A DNA stretch of 64,000 nt, taken from positions 2,728,001-2,792,000 of the forward strand of contig NEEC01000010.1 in the NCBI GenBank assembly GCA_002189035.1, written 5' to 3'. A program made the translations under genes and the position numbers. Each line of letters starts with the position of its first letter. The first letter of the stretch is position 1. Under the pieces are notes generated by a model. That model was not told where the DNA came from. It did no database searches and worked only from the letters and a program-made list of their open reading frames with translations. Of the stretch, positions 23,434 to 36,233 are shown one piece after another. The DNA is from Utricularia gibba (Eukaryota > Streptophyta > Magnoliopsida > Lamiales > Lentibulariaceae).

Positions 23434-25532
23434 ATGAGTTCTTCAGCCATATTTGCGTGCCTGCGGAGGCGGATTTCGCCTTCCATGCTCCTGTTTCCAT
23501 CGTCCTTGGATCTAGTGGACGACTTCACTTTTGGGTGTTTGCGTGAGCTCTGTATGGAGATTGTTTCATCGTTCGATGGGAAGGTGTTTCATCGTTCCAG
23601 TCCAGCAACGCCAGATGTTTGGTTCGAAGGATTGAGGTTCTTGGTCTTCTTTTAAATGGTTTAGAAGATTACGCGGGACCTTTGAAAGAGGCTTCGAGCT
23701 CTACTTCGTTGTTCTTGAAGGAGATGTACATGCTCCTTTGCAGATACAAATTACTGATCGATTACATCAAAGGGACGAGTAAGCTGTGGTTGTTACTGCA
23801 GAATTCATCCATTTCCTGTTGCTTATATCACATGAACAAGGAGATGGTGACTGTTTTGGATGTTTTGCCTTTGAATGAGATCAAACTTCCAGTAGATGTT
23901 AAGGAACATGTACATTTGTTGGGGAAACAACTTAGAAAGTCCAAGTTGTTTGTTGATAAACATGCTGATATGCTTAGAATGAAGCTTTACTCTTTTCTGA
24001 ATGAACTTGAAGGTGGAATTATCCCTACAAAGGATGAGTTGTATGAGTTTTTTGTGGAAAAATTGGGAATACACAATGTGAAAAGCTGTAGAACCGAAAT
24101 TGAGTTCTTGGAGGAGCAAATTGTGAATCATGATGGGGTTACTGATCCAGTACCTTCTGTTCTTGATGGATTGGTAGCTTTGATGCTGTACATCAGATTC
24201 TTGTTATTTAAATTTGAGGACGAAGATGGCAAACCCAGCATGCCAAGACACAGGTTAAAGAGAGATTTAAGCTCTGCTGAGACCAACATATCTGCTTCTT
24301 TGCCAAAAGAGTTTTGCTGTCCTGTATCCTTGGATTTGATGCAGAATCCAGTGATAGTATCAACTGGGCAGACTTATGATCGAGCCTCGATTATGAAATG
24401 GATGGAGGAAGGCAACTTATCTTGCCCAAATACAGGGCAGGTGCTTGCTCATGCTCAGCTTGTGCCAAACCGAGCTCTCAGAAACTTGATATCACAGTGG
24501 TGTATGGCTAATGGGATCCGGTATCAACCACAAGAAAAAGCAGATTGTTCTCCTGAAAACTCAGTTCCTGCTAAACCAAGCAAGGCTGCAGCAGTAGCCA
24601 TCAAGGCGACAGCCTCACTGCTTGTTCAACAGCTAGAAAACGGAACACCAAGAGCCAAAACAGTGGCTGCTAAGCAGATCAGACTTTTGGCAAAATTAGG
24701 CAGGGAAAATCGTGCTTACATTGCTGAGGCTGGAGCCATTCCTTTCCTGAAGGGCCTGCTTTCCTCTGCTGATGCTTCTACGCAAGAGACTTGTATTACA
24801 GCGTTGCTCAACTTATCAATTCTTGATAACAATAAAAGCATGATAATGGATTTAGAAGGCTGTCTCTGCTCAATAGTTGAAGTCCTGAGACATGGCCAAA
24901 CAACTGATGCACGGGAGAATGCAGCAGCAACACTCTTCAGCCTATCATTTGTTCATGACTACAAAAGGCTGATTGCCGAGGAAGATGGGGCACTACCTGC
25001 CTTGATCAGCTTATTAACTGATGGCACTCCTAGAGGAAAACATGATGCTATAAAGGCATTGTTTAATCTGTCTACGCACCAGGAAAACATTACAAGAATA
25101 CTGGAATCTGAAGCTGTACCAGCAATAATCACAGCTTTAGGATTTGAAGAAGTATCCGACGCAGCTGCAGGTGTGCTCGCCATGATTGCAAAACAGCGGG
25201 AGGGAGCTGAAGCTGTTGCCGAAGAAGACTCCTCTATTGCAAGATTAACTCAAATTCTGGAATACGGGACACCAAGGGGAAAGGAGAACGCTGTGGCAAC
25301 TCTTCTTGAGCTCTGTCGACATGGGGGTATATCAACAATAGTAAGAGTATTGACAGCTCCGTCTTTAATGAATTCTTTGCATAGGTTGCTATGCAGTGGG
25401 ACGAAACGCGCTAGGAGTAAAGCGACATCCCTCGCAAGAATTATTCATAGATGTGAACAGAGCTCAATTCAGTTCTCCAGAGTTGAGTTTACCGGCGAGG
25501 TCTCGTTTGCTAGTGCAGTGCCTGTGTTGTAA
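23434..25532 (+). CDS. PUB17: U-box/ARM E3 ubiquitin ligase PUB17/ACRE276-like, one apparent frameshift
   Basis: The gene has a single exon, as in PUB17 relatives. It opens MSSSAIFACLRRRISPS and ends FASAVPVL, both typical of PUB17. An N-terminal UND domain is followed by the U-box (FCCPVSLDLMQNPVIVSTGQ, PNTGQ, VPNRALRNLI) and a series of ARM repeats (ENRAYIAEAGAIPFL, ENAAATLFSLS, GTPRGKHDAIKALFNLS). PUB17 and tobacco ACRE276 are positive regulators of Cf- and elicitor-triggered cell death. The frame breaks at 23595-23604: before it the frame gives VFHRSS, after it NARCLVRRIEVLGLL. Total length 2,099 is one base short of a multiple of three, so one added base restores about 699 residues. An alternative is removal of a 17-base GT-AG stretch (23584-23600), far too short for a plant intron. 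Indel is the preferred reading. Confidence 0.9.
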
Positions 25533-25956
25533 ACTAGGATGAAAAAGAAGGTGTACAGATTGAATGCAGAAAAGAATGCATTTTTTTCCAATATTTCGAT
25601 CTCTGAAATGCTTGTCAAACAACTGAGCTAGAATTATCTCCTTGCTGATGCTCTTTCTATATCAGCTCTTGTTGATCAGATACCTAAGTACAGTCATACT
25701 GCAGGTAGCTTTTCCAAGTCACAAGATTTTAAGTTTAAAAGCCAAGGGGCTATCTGAATACACTTCCAAGCAACGCCCTTAATCTACAAAGACAGTTAGT
25801 GTTCTGAAATGATTGAATCACAACGGCACACTAAGTCATCCACATGAAAAAACAAAATATCAAGCATATTTCTCGACCTTCTAAGATCCTGTAGGTAAAC
25901 GACCAGACTTGTCACAGAATGTTGTTGGATACCTATCCAAGTGGGATTGATTGGGC

Positions 25957-27100
25957 TTAAACACGGAGATGATGCACAAGTGACGCTGCAAGCAAAAGAG
26001 CCAGTACTTGCAGCAAATGGGATGATGATACCCTCAGGCTAATGCTGCTGCTCCTTGATGCTCCTAAATGATCAGAATGTGTAAGTGAAGGAGCCTGTGC
26101 AGGACACTCAAGCCCCAATGGCCCTTCACGGCATATGCTTGAAAAGAGACCTGGCGGATATTTCCCATAAAGGTTGATGTAACTGAACATCGTGGAGGCG
26201 CAGTCATTGGCCAAGTCGTTTAAGTACTCTACATTTGGACAAGCAAACTCTTTGAAAGCTGCGCAGCACAGCTTTGGTGGATACTCTGGTCCTTTGCATT
26301 GGCTTGTGATGATGGTATAATTCTCAAACTCAAAGTTCACAGGGCATGCTGCCACAAAGGACAGAACCAACGTCAGCAGAGGAAAAACACAACGAACAGG
26401 GAGTTGGTAATTTGGATACCAACACAACAATAATTCAGTTGGGGATTGAAATCCATCGAAATGGCAAAGATATGTCGCACAGATTCTACTAGAAAGTGTT
26501 CATACAGCATATACAATGAGTTGCAACAAGCAAGTAAACCCAATCAAAGCATATGACTCCGAACCATGCCAGGCATCAACATTATATTCACCATTTCAAT
26601 TACTAGAAGGTGCACTTTTTACACCATCAGCAGATGCTTGTCTATAGAAAGGATGCCTTATAAAGCAACACTGCTTAAGAAAAGGGCAGGCATGGCAACA
26701 CAAGTACCATAAAAGCTCCTTCAGTATGAACAAACAAGTACCAGAGGGAGCTCCAAAAGTAGGATTAGAATTAAAACTAACATCAGAATTCACAAACCAT
26801 CACTAGAAGGAAAATCCCATAGCGCAATTGATGGGTCAAATCAGCCCAATGGTAGTGTTAAAAGACGTAAGACAACTCAAACCTACGTGTTTTAGCCTGA
26901 AGAAGTCTCCTGTCACCCAAACCCGAGGGACCAAATGCGTCATCTGCACCATTAAACGGAGAATAAGAACCACATAGCCAAAGGAAAGGTGAATCAAGGC
27001 AAGCCCACGTACCAAAAATGAAAGTCGAACCCGAAACAGCTGAAAAAACAGAAACGACAAGAATGACAATCCCACACCCCTTCATCTGATTCAAACGCAT
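25957..27100 (-). CDS. LLG1: LORELEI-like GPI-anchored protein
   Basis: Three exons on the minus strand, 27100-27013, 26943-26887 and 26348-25957, give 178 residues. A signal peptide (MKGCGIVILVVSVFSAVSG) is followed by GDRRLLQAKT and the LLG core: CPVNFEFENYTIITSQCKGP, PPKLCCAAFKEFACP, NDCASTMFSYINLYGKYPPG and C-terminal Cys residues. The last 20 residues are hydrophobic, as expected for GPI attachment, after a Ser-rich stretch. LLG proteins are co-receptors and chaperones of FERONIA-type kinases and bind RALF peptides at the plasma membrane. The start at 27100 (MRLNQ) has a second ATG at 27085 that would also serve. The first intron (26944-27012) is 69 bases and stop-free in frame (see findings). 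Orthology to LLG1 rather than LLG2/3 is likely but not proven. Confidence 0.92.
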
Positions 27101-27911
27101 AATCTCCAAAAACCCAATCTTTAAGAGATCAGCAAGAACTAAAAACCCAATGGGAATAGGGTAGATCTCCGCCCCCGGCCAACTCCAACAATTTATTAAC
27201 AATCGGCACCACACATCTCAGTACTTATTTTCACTGCAGATCCCAATCTAAATCATATACATCAACCAAAACAACGAAACGGGATGGAGAGGAGTGGGCC
27301 ACACCTGCGCATTGACTACCATGGAAATGCCGCTAGGAAGTACACACACACAGAAGCTCGCCGGCGGTGGACCATGAGAAATTGTAATGAATTCGTAATA
27401 TAATATTTTATTATAATGCACTAATTTTTTTTGCATTTAATCAATATTTTAAAATTTTGTTTATAATTCGGCTCTACTATTAATTTATATTGCATACAAA
27501 ATAAGATACTTAAAAAATAACATTAGATTGATATTACTCGTTAATATTAAAATTAATAATTTCTAATTATGTGAATCTTCTTCTCCTAAGTCACACTTTG
27601 TAATATAAAATATTAATAATATGATAAACCATATTTAAATTTATTATATAAATATGGAAATTTCAAATCAGATTTGTAATTAGATTATATATAAATAATA
27701 GAATATGAAAAAATTTCCTTTTTGGAAATATCTTAGACAAATTGTTTTTATTTTATTTATTTTGGAAATTCGAACAAATTGCCGAGTCGGTTGACCGCTT
27801 CCCGCTTCTGTTTTTGTTTTGTTTCGAATTCCTATAGAATCTCGCCGGCCAAATACGATTGAATCTCTGGTTTATTTTCCTCCGAAACAGAAATCATATC
27901 TCGTCTCCCCC
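27101..27911. other. shared upstream region of LLG (-) and F-box gene (+)
   Basis: The genes diverge from this stretch. The middle (27,380-27,780) is strongly AT-rich. No TATA box could be assigned with confidence on either side. No separate gene is seen. Confidence 0.5.
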
Positions 27912-29589
27912 ATGGAAACCAGATCCGCGAAGCGTAAGAAGCTGATGGAAGCCGCCGCCGTGAAGGCGGCCGACGAAGTCGACCGCATTAGCGATCTTCC
28001 TGACGACGTGATCCACCGGGGAATCTTCGCACTATTGCCGATCAAAACCATTGCGCGGATGAGTGTCGTATCGAAGCGGTGGAGAGATTTATGGCATTCT
28101 TACCCTGATCTGGATTTCACTTCCGTCGATTCCCTGAATGTCGTCGTAAACGCTGCAAAATGTCATCGCGCCAGGGCGGCGGAATACGCGGATCAGATAA
28201 TCGGGATTATCGAGAGGCATTCCTCCGATTTGAGGACGTTGAAAATTAGGGCATCCCTGAACTGCTCCCAACTCGTGCGGCTGATCCGCCACGCCGTGAA
28301 GCACGACGTTGTTCATCTCGTTCTCGACGTCCGAACCTGCAACGGCTACTTCAATTTCCCGCGCAGCCTTCTCCAATGTGACAGTTTGCAATCCCTCCGG
28401 CTGAGGTCCCGGTCGATGGGGTTCCGATTACCGGCATCAACCAGAATGAGAGAAGGTTTTCGATCACTAAAGTCGCTGTCCCTCAGCGGAGTGAACTCAG
28501 AGGATGATCCATCTCAGATGAATCTCTTCACCGGATCCTCCTTCCCCTGCCTCAAGAATCTCCATCTGGAACATTTCATGGGGCTGCAGCATCTCGGGGT
28601 CCATTTCATCGGTGTCCCACTGCAGGACCTCTCTATCGGAGGGTGCAATCAGTTGGAGGAGCTGGAGATCGCGGCGGATAGGCTTCAGAGGCTCACCATT
28701 TCCAACAGCTTCAACGCCAACTACAGCAATTCCATTAAACGAAAGGTGAAAATTCGCGCTCCGGCGCTGAAGTTCATCAAATGGTGGTCGAGCCCCATCC
28801 CAGCGAATGCGCCATGGACAGCTTGACATGTTTAGAAGAAGCATTCGTCGGATCCTTCCATCTGGATTACGTTCTCAGCGCCGTGAAACCTGCCAACTTA
28901 TCTGCTTTCCTCACCAGAATCTGCCATTGCCGTTCCTTGACGCTCGGATACTACTCCCTTGAGGTGATGATCCCCTTCACTTTTAACACATGCAAGCTAC
29001 GAGACTCAGTTCTAATCTGTGTGAATTTCTTCAGGTCGTCTGCAATAGCAGCTTGGGGATATGTGCCTTTCAGAAGCTCAAGTGTCTAGAACTTACTACA
29101 GCATTGTGCGCCTACAACAACCGCAAACTCCTTTCTCTTTTCCGGTCCTGCCCCATCCTGCAAACCCTCGCCATCAATCTCTACAGTGAAATGAACACAG
29201 AAATACGAGTATGCTTAGCTTCTCAGACCTTCTCTTTAAAAAAAAAATCATTCTCCATTCTTCTTCTCGTAAATAAATGCTGTCTTGTTCAGGGATGGAA
29301 CAAGGAAGTCTTGGCCTCCATTTTGGAGCTGTACTGGAAGTCGAAGATGGAGGCATCGGAGCCGCTTCTGCGTCACTTGAAGGTGGTGAAGATCGAAGGA
29401 TTTACAGAGCGTCCGAACGATGTGGGACTGGTACTCTTCTTGCTCAGGCACGTACAAGCCTTGGAGGAGATGCATATCGGGCGCGGCTTGTGCCAGCCCA
29501 AAGATTTTCCTCGAAGAGCAAAGCTGAAGAAGCTGCTCCTCGCCTTCTGCAAAGCTTCTTCCAAAGCCACCATACGTTTTGATTTCTGA
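27912..29589 (+). CDS. F-box/LRR protein, one apparent frameshift
   Basis: Three exons: 27912-28963, 29035-29208 and 29293-29589. The start is METRSAKRKK. An F-box follows (ISDLPDDVIHRGIFALLPIK, then SVVSKRWRDLW), then leucine-rich repeats with the plant F-box/FBD-LRR pattern (LKSLSLSGV, LKNLHLEHF, LQDLSIGGCNQLEELEI). F-box proteins of this group are SCF ubiquitin-ligase receptors; the substrate is unknown. The first exon changes frame near 28793-28801. Before it the frame gives LKFIKWWSSPIP and after it CAMDSLTCLEEAFVGSFHLDY. The exon total is 1,523, so one extra C in a C-run gives 507 residues. An in-frame ATG at 27819 exists, but the leader before 27912 is low in coding character, so 27912 is preferred. 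Confidence 0.87.
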
Positions 29590-30753
29590 AGATGGAAAAG
29601 CCTTCACCTATTTTTTTTAATTTTTTTCGTTTCATACTCTGTAAATTATTCATTTAGATGAGTTATTGATCATTCTAACCCATATAACTTAATATGGTAT
29701 TTTTAGTAATTTTTTTTATCAGATTTTTTAAAAAAATTAAAATAACTAAATATATCTAGATATAATTATAAAATTTATTAAAAATAATGAATTTTTAAAG
29801 TTACTATTTTCAGATTTTTTTAATTTTTTTTTAAATTTATTAGACCCGAATCTAGTAGTGGAATCGATAATTATGGATAATCATTGACGCGGTTTTTATT
29901 GTATATAAAAAATTCCTAAAAAATGTCAAGTATGAAAGGGGATCACGTGCCTTGCATGCGTTTGTGGGGGCAGTGGCATGTGGATTCTCTCCAGGTAAGT
30001 CAAAAGTTCGACAAAGAAAACTTACAGTGTGGCCTGTGGGCGGTGAAAGGAAAACATTCCCCCAGTTAATGGGATTTCGTCGGATCGGGAATCAACTCTG
30101 CGAGGATGCTATGGACGCGCAGATGCAACGGAAGAGGAATTAGAGGGAAGGCTGTGTGGTGTGCTTGTATGGAATCTTGTTATTTTGGGTAATGGTAGGA
30201 ATCGGAAACCGGGAAAGTCTTTTATGCCTGGTGGCGTCATAATCTTGACTGTGGAAGTTCTGACTCTTTTGTCAACCACCATCAGGGTAAGAAGACAAAA
30301 TTTTCTATTTGCTTGCTTGGTTTGACGTAAATTTGTAGTTTTTACTCATCAGTTGTCTGTAGCGGCGGCGAACGATCACGCTATGGTGTCCTTCAACACC
30401 AGACTGAGTCTTTTTTGTTTGTTTGTTTGAATTATGAGTGTCCCATCCTGTAGTTCTTGTGTGGGCTCTGATTGAGGATTTCCACTTGCGCGTGGCTTTA
30501 TTTTGGGCAATAATATAGCGTGGAATTTTGGGGATTTTGTGAGGTGCTGCCTGATCCTTTATTTTTACCTTGGACTGCTGAGTTCTTGAAACCCCGATTA
30601 AGTTCTTCTCGGGCACTGGTTTTTTATTCCAACTTCATTGTTTTTACAGCGATGATCTGCGGCGGTACGTTTTCTGAGGATTAGGATGTTCCGATTAAAG
30701 TTTTTGTGTGAATCAGGAGGTGGTAAGAAGTAAGGTATCGGTTGTTTGAGATT
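29590..30753. other. intergenic region and probable leader of the CDK-like kinase
   Basis: The first 350 bases are AT-rich and hold F-box gene 3-prime sequence. From about 29,940 the sequence looks like a leader. CTCCAG followed by GTAAGT near 29,995 is a strong donor, so a 5-prime UTR intron is possible. This is not proven. Confidence 0.4.
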
Positions 30754-33700
30754 ATGGGTTGTGTTTATGGGAAATCATCTTCGAAGCTGACGGATAATGA
30801 GCAGAGCCCAAAAGTTAGGGAACTAATCAGGAAGACATCCCAGTTGCATTTGGCTCGTGCTGTTTCTGCAAAAAGGGAGGTGTTTTTACAGAATGAGAAA
30901 TTGGATAATGGAAACGGTAAACTGATCCCAGTGGATAGGAATAGCATATCCGATGTGTCTGGCAGGGCTAGGAAGGAATGCTATGGGAATACAATAGTGA
31001 GTTCTGAGAGGGCAAATGCTTCTCCTGCCACTGGAAGCATACCCAAAGCGGTCAGTGCAGAATCAGTGGCTGCTGGTTGGCCTTCATGGCTGGTTAGTGT
31101 CGCTGGTGAAGCTATCAGAGGTTGGATTCCACGAAAAGCTGAAACGTTTGAGAAACTTGATAAGGTGGGCAATGTTCTAGCATTTTGAACTCAGTATAGA
31201 TCGTTTCTGCATTGATACGTTGTTTTGTGCAGCTTATTCCGATACTTTATTGTGGTTTAAATCTCAGAAATCGGAAAAATAGAATGCATTTGGCGTTTGA
31301 AATTGTTAATGCTTGTTGATTTGTTTCATTAGAATTTGAAATTGCTAAAATTTGTTGATAGTTCAGTAGAAAATGATATGCTGAGATTTTTCAAACATTT
31401 TTTTTGAGGTTAAATAAAAAAAAATTATTTGTGTTATGCACATCGAGCACTTATTAGGACAATGAGCTCCATTCGCCACAAACAATTACTTTAGCCTCAT
31501 GTCTCTGTCTAACAGATTTTAGCAGATGATTGTAAAACCTTTGAAAAGTTGATGTGCTAAAGTAGAAACTATAAGAAACAGAAGTGGAAAGGGCATTAGG
31601 AAATTGTCCTTACGTTCAGAAGTTTGCATGTGATGCCACTGCCAAGAAATATCAGCTTTTGGACAATTTCCTTTTTTTGTGTGTGTGTTTTAGATGGTCT
31701 GCTATTTACAGCATCTAGTATTACATCTGCGTATCTCTCTTAATGTGGATGCAGATTGGTCAAGGAACTTACAGTAATGTCTACAAGGGTCGTGATCTTG
31801 TTCACAATAAATATGTTGCTCTAAAGAAAGTACGGTTCAATAACATGGATCCTGAAAGTGTCAAATTTATGGCAAGGGAGATCACAATATTGCGAAGGCT
31901 TGATCACCCTAATATCATTAAATTGGAGGGCTTAATTACTTCAAAAACATCTACTTCATTGTATCTTGTCTTTGAATACATGGAGCATGATCTCACGGGA
32001 ATCGCATCACTTCCTGGGGTCAAATTCACTGAGCAGCAGGTAGGGTTTTATGATGATTATCTTCTTTTTCCTGTTTTTTAATGCAGCATATTCACGTTTT
32101 TTTTGTTGGTTATCTTTTAGGTAAAGTGTTACATGCACCAGCTTCTCAGTGGTCTCGATTATTGTCATAGTCATGGTGTATTACACAGAGACATCAAGGG
32201 GTCAAATCTATTGATCGACAATAGAGGCATCTTGAAGATTGCTGATTTTGGCTTAGCTAGTTGTTACGATAGTCAGCAGAAAGTTCCTCTAACAAGTCGT
32301 GTTGTGACTTTATGGTATCGCCCTCCAGAACTTTTGCTTGGTTCTATCAATTATGGAGTTGCTGTAGACATGTGGAGTGCTGGTTGCATACTTGGGGAAC
32401 TGTATACTGGCAGGCCCATCTTAACCGGTAGAAATGAGGTTTGTTTACACTCAAATTTGCTACATCAAAAGGGTGTTTTCCTCAGCTGATGTGGATGGTT
32501 TATTCACACTTTTTATCACTGTTAGCTTAGAAAAAGTGTTACTTCTCCTAGGGTGACCCATTTTTATTGTGTATACAATATATAATATGGTCGAGGTAGT
32601 ATTTTCATGTGTACAATTAAAAATGTTAGGAGAACTTTGAGTTGAAAAAAAAAACAATTTCCCCAGCTTTAGGGTTTTGCTTCTAGTAGATCGAGGAAAT
32701 AGGCGTTGTTGGAAGAGCTGAAATTATTAAGGTTTTAAATTTATGAAAATAAGTTCCAATTCAGGAAAACTCTAGCTAAAAGATTGAGTTGCATGATGCT
32801 AGTGTTCTGTTTTGTTAGTTTTTCAAATGCTGGTGACATTCACACCCTTTTGTCTACAGTTATCAACTTTTGTATCATATGCGCATGATGTTTACTGCTT
32901 CTCTCCTTAGTATTCTCCAATTTTCTTTTTGTTTTGGTAATCAGCAATAACAAGCAATTCTTGGACAAGTGTAAGAGACTTCAACGTTTAATAACGTATC
33001 AGCTGTATGCGCATCTTCCCAGTTGCAGCATTGATGCTATTAGAATGAATGCACTTCATCTTGTAGGTGGAGCAGCTGCATAACATATTCAAGCTTTGTG
33101 GTTCACCATCTGTCGATTATTGGAAAAACTCCAAGTTGACTTACTCACCAGGATATAGGCTATACAAAAGACGTATAGCTGAAGCTTTTAAGGATCTCCC
33201 TGATGTTGCTGTTGCCCTCATGGAAACCTTGCTTTCGATCAATCCCTTGGATCGAGGGACTGCATCCAGTGCTCTAAATAGTAAGGTAACAACTCTTAGG
33301 TCATCAATTTATCTCTGGTGAGGACATGCCAATTCACTATCATTTTGCCGTCTGTGACAGTACTTTAAAACGGAGCCACTTGCTTGTGATCCATCAAGTT
33401 TGCCAAAATATCCTCCGAGCAAAGAGCTGGATGCAAAGTTGAGAGAAGAAGAGGCAAAAAGGTATTCCTAATCCTGAGTGCTTTCTGGTTGCAGTGTTTG
33501 GCCTCATGTTTGGTTTCTCTAATACGATGCCTAGACAGCCTTAAGGGTGATCAAGTCACCTATTAAATGTAAATCTATGAAGTGACTGACCTTTTACTTA
33601 TGAATCCGGCCTGTTTTGTATGCTTGGCTGTTGAGATTCGCATCTCAAAGAAGATGATAGACAGATAGAGTAGATTTCTGAGCCCATGACTCTTGTTTCA

Positions 33701-34551
33701 AAAACTTGTCCAGGCAAGGATCACAGGGGGTTAAGGGAGGAATGGTGGGTGGAAATAGCTACAGAGGACCAAAAGATTTACGAGCTGCTCGACCAATGGA
33801 GGCTTCCACTTCAGAGTTTGGGAGGCCGATGAAAGTATGTGTAAGATCTGACATATCAGTGCTTCAACACCACATCACGTCTTGTTCCATCTTTCTGGAT
33901 GAAACTACGCCTGTTGATGCAGCTAATAGACCTCAACTGAGTTGTGCTTGTGTTTTCTTTCCCAGAATTCACGTGGTCCCATGGAGGCAGATGAAAGGGG
34001 CAACCATAAGGATGAGCCGCCAAGATTGGTGCGGGGCTCGGTGGAAATCCGTCATCCTAAAGATCCTCAAGAGGATGCCATTTCTTACTCAGGCCCTCTT
34101 GCTCCAAATGCCGGCCGAAGATCACATGCAAACAGCAACTCGGGCAAGATTCTTTCCTCCGGCAGCAGGACTTCTGATGCGTTTGGAGATCCTCCCGTAT
34201 CCACCCAGGACACCAGACTCCAAGCACGAATGTTTCCCAACTCCCACCAGGCTAAAAGTAGCAGAATCGATGAAGATGATGATATGGTAAGCAAAGTTGA
34301 GTCCTTTCCACCAACAGGAATCACTGTGCGCTCGAACCAAGTGTTTTTCTTTTTTGGTGCTATGGCAGGGCGGAGAGCGAGAGAGGGTAAAAGATTACCA
34401 CTTTTCCGGCCCTCTGGTCCCCTCCTCAAGCAACAAAGAGCAAGTACTGAGAGACCACGAGCGCTTGCTCCAAGAAGCGTCTCGCCGGATGCGGCTGCAG
34501 CAAGAAACAGATAAACGCCATTATTTCCGATCAGGGCATGGTAACCGGTAG
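30754..34551 (+). CDS. CDK-like serine/threonine kinase, At1g54610/IBS1 type
   Basis: Eight exons: 30754-31164, 31755-32039, 32121-32438, 33067-33285, 33361-33461, 33714-33834, 33966-34286 and 34369-34551. They give 652 residues in frame. The protein opens MGCVYGKSSS, a motif for N-myristoylation at Gly2 and palmitoylation at Cys3, so it is probably membrane-associated. The kinase domain has GQGTYSNVYKG, the VALKK lysine, catalytic HRDIKGSNLL, DFGLA and the activation segment SRVVTLWYRPPELLLG. The helix corresponding to PSTAIRE reads DPESVKFMAREI. A long basic and Ser-rich tail follows. Members of this CDKL/CRK group include IBS1, linked to beta-aminobutyric-acid-induced responses. It is not a cell-cycle CDK by sequence. 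Substrates are unknown. Confidence 0.93.
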
Positions 34552-36233
34552 ACCGGCGACGAACCAAAAACGCTCAGTTGTTGCACTGTTCTGTCTACTC
34601 CCCCCTTTCACAGCATACCACCCTGTTACATGTATATGTACAACACTGGAGCAAAAGGGCGGACACATACCACACCCTACAATACAAATACGCATAGAGG
34701 ACTGGCCTCCCCTGGTTCATGTAAATGCCCAACAGGAAGAGTAATGGGATCCTCTGGTCCGTTTTTTAAATGAATTTTATATCTTACATATTACCATCAA
34801 TTTTTCATTTTTCTATTTAACACGAATGATTATTTTTTTAATACATCCGTGGTTTTTCTGAATTGAGTGCTCCGTCATTTTGCAATCACTATATATAACA
34901 CAAGAAAACGAATAAGCTATTATTTATTTCATATTTAAAAGCTATTGAAATTCATTATCTTTTAGAATTAATGGTTTTTATTCTGAATTACACATTTTAA
35001 AATTATTTTTATTTCCAAAATTGATTTTTTTTTTCAAGTCATCCGCCCACCTTAGGTTGATTTTATGAAACATCAACGGTGGACCACGTGGCCAAATCAA
35101 AATCTACTAGTTTCCACCTCATCTTGACGTGGAACCTACCCCCACCTACCTCTAAAATTATATTTCAAGTTTTGAGTCAAGTGATCATCTTTAATATGAA
35201 TATTTTTATGTGTGATATAGAAATGTATGAATGGTTGTTTTTCAAAATAAATCGTTAGATATGATATGTTCATAGCATTATTTGTGTTCATCATCGTATA
35301 TCCGAAGCCGCAAATCGAAATTATCATGTGTATCCGAATCCAAGACTTGAGTTGTTACAACATTGAGTAATTGGATGGACCACTTACTGTTCATTCATGA
35401 ATTCAATTTTGTTTTGAAGTATAATTCTTTTTTTATATGATATGGTCTATTTTGCACATTAAATATTAATAGTTTTACGTCATCTACTTTTGGAAAAATG
35501 TTAAGAGTTTTTCTATTTAAACACGTTTCTATTGACATTTGTAAGTAATGTGAAATACTTTCACCAAATCTCTCGTCTTACAATTATTATTAGCACATGT
35601 TTAATATTATTTTTAGAATCAGAAAAACAAGTGCGATTCGTTTCAAAGATTTTTAATATAACATTGCAACTAATTATATTATTAATTGATTAATCAAATA
35701 TTAAAAAATCGACCCCAGTTTGAAAATTAAATTTTAATCTCAGTGTATATTAAAAAAAATGAAAAATTGACAGCAGTGTAGATTGTCAGCCACTCATCCT
35801 CCAGTTCAAAATATCTGCGATTTATGCAAATTTTGGAGCCAAAAAAATAACAGACAAATGCAGTTAAAAAAAATTGAGTATTAAATATGAAGAAGAGATG
35901 CGTACGGCCGCGTGGATATTTTTACCATTCTTACAGCTGCATTTCCCGTCTAGCACAGCTGGCGGCGTGGATGGGGTATGGCCAGGGACCAGGGTGTATG
36001 GATTTTTGGTCACTCCGGTTTTAACTGTGTGAGATTTTTGGCCACTCAAGTGATAAAAAATGTACTTACTGAGAGAGGAGAGAAGGATGGCAGAGAAAGT
36101 TGGCGAGATTTCTAAAAGGACGGCTATGGATGCTGCTTGTGGACCTATATATAAGTATGTCAAGGCGTAAGCTTCGGCATTGCATCAGGTTTTGAGTTTC
36201 GTCGGTTTTTCAGGCGTCCGGTGGTTCGGGAAA
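34552..36233. other. AT-rich intergenic region
   Basis: The left end is kinase 3-prime UTR. From 34,750 to 35,880 the DNA is AT-rich with no supported gene. The last 350 bases are the raffinose synthase promoter and leader, with a TATA box at 36146-36155. Confidence 0.55.
36146..36155 (+). promoter_or_regulatory. TATA box of raffinose synthase-like gene
   Basis: TATATATAAG sits about 80 bases upstream of the ATG at 36234, which would leave a leader of roughly 50 bases. Confidence 0.55.

Noticed and set aside
23584-23600. 17-base GT-AG intron in PUB17
   Set aside because: Far below the minimum size for plant introns; a single-base indel explains the frame equally well.
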